Positions 62,222 through 64,000 of a stretch of 64,000 bases of DNA are shown here, one piece after another. The position numbers and the translations under genes are program-made. The notes under the pieces are model-generated. The model was not told where the DNA came from. It did not search any database and saw nothing but the letters and a program-made list of their open reading frames with translations. This DNA is from Nitrosomonadales bacterium (GTDB lineage: Bacteria; Pseudomonadota; Gammaproteobacteria; Burkholderiales; Gallionellaceae). Numbering within the stretch: the stretch's first letter is position 1; every line of letters starts with the position of its first letter. The stretch lies in contig JACOUM010000004.1 of the NCBI GenBank assembly GCA_016177795.1, forward strand, positions 1 through 64,000. Direction: 5' to 3'.

Positions 62222-62462
62222 TGTGTATTTCCTCTTTAAACGATTAAAAAGTTGATTGATTTTTACGACTCGAAGTGATGGATGCAACCCTCCTGCCACC
62301 ACTGGGGACGGACTTTATAGAGTGGCGGGAAGGGCTGTCAAAAGTTTGTGCAGGAAGTGTGGTTTTTTTGCAACAATTTAAGGGCGGACGAACATGTTCC
62401 TTCAGCGCCCGCCCAAAAATTTTATGCTTGACGTATAACGTAATATTTCCTACACTCACGCC
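62222..62462. promoter_or_regulatory. Divergent regulatory region between the Cyc2-like gene and higB
   Basis: The gap contains a GGGCGG (62383-62388) / CCGCCC (62409-62414) stem with the perfect palindrome GAACATGTTC (62391-62400) in its loop, and an AT-rich segment nearer the Cyc2-like gene. The promoter of the Cyc2-like gene must lie here, but no clear -10/-35 was recognised for it. No additional coding sequence was found. Confidence 0.35.
62428..62456 (+). promoter_or_regulatory. Sigma-70-like promoter of higBA
   Basis: TTGACG (62428-62433), a 17-base spacer and TACACT (62451-62456) lie directly before the higB ATG at 62463. The expected transcript start would be at or next to the ATG, so the message could be leaderless. 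The small palindrome ACGTATAACGT (62431-62441) inside the spacer could be the HigA operator. Confidence 0.5.
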
Positions 62463-62741
62463 ATGATTAAATCTTTTCGCTGCAAAGATACGGAAGCCCT
62501 TTATCAAGGCAAGCGTGTCAGGAAATTTGAATCCTGCGCCGCTCAAGCGGAAAGAAGGCTTCAAATTCTGGATAATGCAAAGACCATCAACGACTTGATG
62601 GCTTTGCCAAGCAATCGTTTCGAGGCATTGGGCGGTGACCGTACAGGGCAATGCAGCATCCGCATCAACCAACAATGGCGGGTATGTTTCGAGTGGAAAG
62701 ATGCCGATGCTTGCAATGTAGAAATCGTTGATTACCACTAA
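62463..62741 (+). CDS. higB: HigB-type toxin of the RelE/HigB family
   Basis: The 92-residue protein begins MIKSFRCKDTEALYQGKRV and contains LQILDNAKTINDLMALPSNRFEALGGDR and QCSIRINQQWRVCFEW, the conserved HigB/RelE mRNA interferase pattern, with C-terminal VEIVDYH. It would cleave mRNA in the ribosome and is neutralised by the downstream antitoxin. Toxin-first order is typical for higBA. No ribosome-binding site is obvious. Confidence 0.94.
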   Translation: MIKSFRCKDTEALYQGKRVRKFESCAAQAERRLQILDNAKTINDLMALPSNRFEALGGDRTGQCSIRINQQWRVCFEWKDADACNVEIVDYH

Positions 62742-62753
62742 AGGAGAATAAAC

Positions 62754-63056
62754 ATGGCCAATAAGATGCGCGCAATCCATCCCGGAGAAATCCTTAAGGG
62801 CGAACTGGAAGAGTTGAATCTTTCTGCAAATGCCTGCGCCAAATTGTTGGGCGTGCCCGCCAATCGGATCACTGCGATTCTCAATGAGCAGCGCGGCATT
62901 ACTGCCGACACCGCCTTGCGCCTCGCGCAATTCTTTGGCAGCACGCCGGACTTCTGGATGAGCCTACAAAGCAGTTACGATGTCAAGAAAGCGCGCGAAT
63001 CTGTTGGGGGCGAGATTGAGAAGAACGTGAAGCCGAAAGAGTTGCTGGCGGCCTAG
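62754..63056 (+). CDS. higA: HigA-type antitoxin
   Basis: The 100-residue protein is a single Xre-type helix-turn-helix: IHPGEILKGELEELNLSANACAKLLGVPANRITAILNEQRGITADTALRLAQFFGSTPDFWM. (shown in short: VPANRITAILNEQRGITAD) It should bind HigB and repress the operon. A GGAGAATAAAC ribosome-binding site precedes ATG 62754, 12 bases after higB. It is intact. Confidence 0.94.
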   Translation: MANKMRAIHPGEILKGELEELNLSANACAKLLGVPANRITAILNEQRGITADTALRLAQFFGSTPDFWMSLQSSYDVKKARESVGGEIEKNVKPKELLAA

Positions 63057-63061
63057 TGCCT

Positions 63062-63084
63062 TGTTTTCCCGCCTTCGCGGGAAT
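63062..63084. repeat. Short palindrome after higA
   Basis: TTTTCCCGCCTTCGCGGGAA has a TCCCGC/GCGGGA stem and lies between the convergent higA and dsbA. It resembles common proteobacterial intergenic palindromes and could serve as a bidirectional end signal. Confidence 0.5.
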
Positions 63085-63111
63085 GACCAAACCAGATTAA
63101 TCAGCGCTTCA

Positions 63112-63738
63112 CTATTTCGCCTTGCCGGATTTTTCCTTGCGCACCATGGCAATCACTTCATCCAGCACGCGGATGGTGTCTGCCGGTTGCAGGCCGGTGA
63201 TGAGGTACTTGCCGTCCACGACCAGGGTCGGCGTGCCGGCAAGTCCATAGCTGCGGATCATTTGCTTGGCGCGCGCGATCTTGCTCGACATCGTGAACGA
63301 GTTGTAGGCCGCCGAGAATTTTGCACGATCCACACCGCGCGCCGCGACAAAATCAAATATCCGCGCTTCATCGCTCAAGTCGATCTTGTCCACGTTCCAC
63401 GCCCGGTACAGCGCGTCGTGCAGCGGGTGCAATTGCCCGAGCAATTCGAGCGCGTAATAGGTGCGCGCCATCGGCTCCCAGGAATCGCGGAAAATGGTCG
63501 GCACATAGGTCAGCGCCACATCCTTGGGCATGGTCTTTTCCCACTTGCTCATCAGTGGATGCAAGTGGAAGCAGTGCGAGCAGCCGTAAAAGAAAAACTC
63601 CAGCACTTCGATTTTTTTCGCGCTGGCTGGCTGCGCCGGGTTCAGCAGTTTATAGTCCCGGCCCAATTCGGCCGCCAGCGCGGCGCTGCCGATCAGCAGC
63701 GCTGCAGCTACCACCAGACTTTTAATCAGTTTCTTCAC
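63112..63738 (-). CDS. dsbA: Thiol:disulfide interchange protein DsbA
   Basis: DsbA introduces disulfides into periplasmic proteins. The 208-residue product has a signal peptide (ALAA-ELGRD), a thioredoxin fold with the active site CSHC (Cys 53-Cys 56) in FFFYGCSHCFHL, and the cis-proline segment GLAGTPTLVV. CPHC is the more usual motif; the P-to-S change should alter redox potential. GTG 63738 with AGGAG 8 bases before it is preferred. It ends 31 bases after the SPOR gene upstream, on the same strand. Confidence 0.92.
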   Translation of the reverse strand: MKKLIKSLVVAAALLIGSAALAAELGRDYKLLNPAQPASAKKIEVLEFFFYGCSHCFHLHPLMSKWEKTMPKDVALTYVPTIFRDSWEPMARTYYALELLGQLHPLHDALYRAWNVDKIDLSDEARIFDFVAARGVDRAKFSAAYNSFTMSSKIARAKQMIRSYGLAGTPTLVVDGKYLITGLQPADTIRVLDEVIAMVRKEKSGKAK

Positions 63739-63769
63739 TTGAATAGCTCCTGTTGATGATGGGTTGCGC

Positions 63770-64000
63770 TTACTGCGCACGCATTGGAGTGGCATCGACC
63801 CCATTTTGTTTCAGTGAAGCGCGTGTGCGGCTCAACTCGTCCATATCTTTGTATGGCCCGAGGCGAACGCGGTACCAAACGCCCCTGTCCGGAATGGTTG
63901 CGGTCTGGATGCTGGATTCCAGCCCCAGCAAAGCGAGCTTGGCCTTGAGTTTTTCGGCATCATTCGGATTGGAGAAGGAACCTGCCTGCAAAAAATGGGG
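63770..64000 (-). CDS. SPOR-domain cell-division protein, C-terminal part (5' end outside the window)
   Basis: The frame is open to the right edge of the window and gives a SPOR domain: FLQAGSFSNPNDAEKLKAK, LGLESSIQT, GVWYRVRLGPYKDMDEL and RTRASLKQNGVDA. SPOR domains bind denuded glycan at septa, as in FtsN. It lies just upstream of dsbA, a neighbourhood known in betaproteobacteria. The N-terminal part, including any TM segment, is missing. Confidence 0.85.
   Translation of the reverse strand, partial: PHFLQAGSFSNPNDAEKLKAKLALLGLESSIQTATIPDRGVWYRVRLGPYKDMDELSRTRASLKQNGVDATPMRAQ

Overview
The window looks like chromosome of a betaproteobacterium, most likely from the Gallionellaceae/Sideroxydans neighbourhood of the Nitrosomonadales (microaerophilic, possibly iron-oxidising). 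This rests on housekeeping gene order (glyA-nrdR-ribD-ribE-ribB-ribH-nusB-thiL-pgpA; yicC-gmk-rpoZ-spoT; zapA beside 6S RNA), a Cyc2-like fused monoheme cytochrome-porin, a BtuM cobalamin transporter and many dispersed palindromic intergenic repeats. The genus is inferred from memory of these families, not from a search. No rRNA, tRNA, CRISPR array, insertion sequence or prophage was seen.

Layout. 1-4666: purine (purD), tRNA modification (tsaC), heme (hemF), a methyltransferase and ubiA. 4667-6245: a porin with a long AT-rich leader carrying two IscR-like boxes. 6327-12579: the ppGpp/nucleotide group (spoT, rpoZ, gmk, yicC), a PP2C phosphatase, rph and rdgB. 12724-20699: a minus-strand series of riboflavin, thiamine, phospholipid and one-carbon genes, in which the RibB protein carries a degenerate GTP cyclohydrolase II domain (RibBX type). 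20813-28937: a six-gene minus-strand operon with a ThDP enzyme, two citrate-synthase-fold proteins with altered active sites, a TonB receptor, a periplasmic binding protein and a sensor kinase. It has no transporter genes and I do not know a described system that matches it. 29245-31398: a REC-PAS-GGDEF-EAL regulator. 31498-42271: ordinary genes (pmbA, darP, an esterase, flavoenzymes, rpmE, an M48 lipoprotein protease, a GT39 enzyme, TauE/SafE, EVE).

42425-53332 is a cobalamin region. A first cobalamin riboswitch precedes a tiny peptide reading frame that overlaps a radical SAM/SPASM gene; this matches the CbpA/CbpB peptide-maturation pair. The peptide frame has no ATG, GTG or TTG start ahead of its conserved part. 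6S RNA, zapA and a ZapB-like gene follow on the minus strand. A second cobalamin riboswitch then leads btuB-btuM-cobO-cobQ-cobU-cobT-cobC-cobS, which covers uptake, adenosylation and late assembly. 53372-60781 holds msbA, a DUF456 protein, a peroxiredoxin, a DUF1622 protein, a coupled pair of SEC-C/TPR/sulfotransferase proteins and a YkgJ-type protein. 60850-62221 is the Cyc2-like gene with its terminator. higBA, dsbA and the end of a SPOR-domain gene close the window.

The strongest leads are the riboswitch-controlled CbpA/CbpB locus, the ThDP/citrate-synthase-like/TonB/kinase operon, and the Cyc2-like outer-membrane cytochrome. At least five families of short palindromic repeats lie between genes; one of them supplies the ubiA stop codon.
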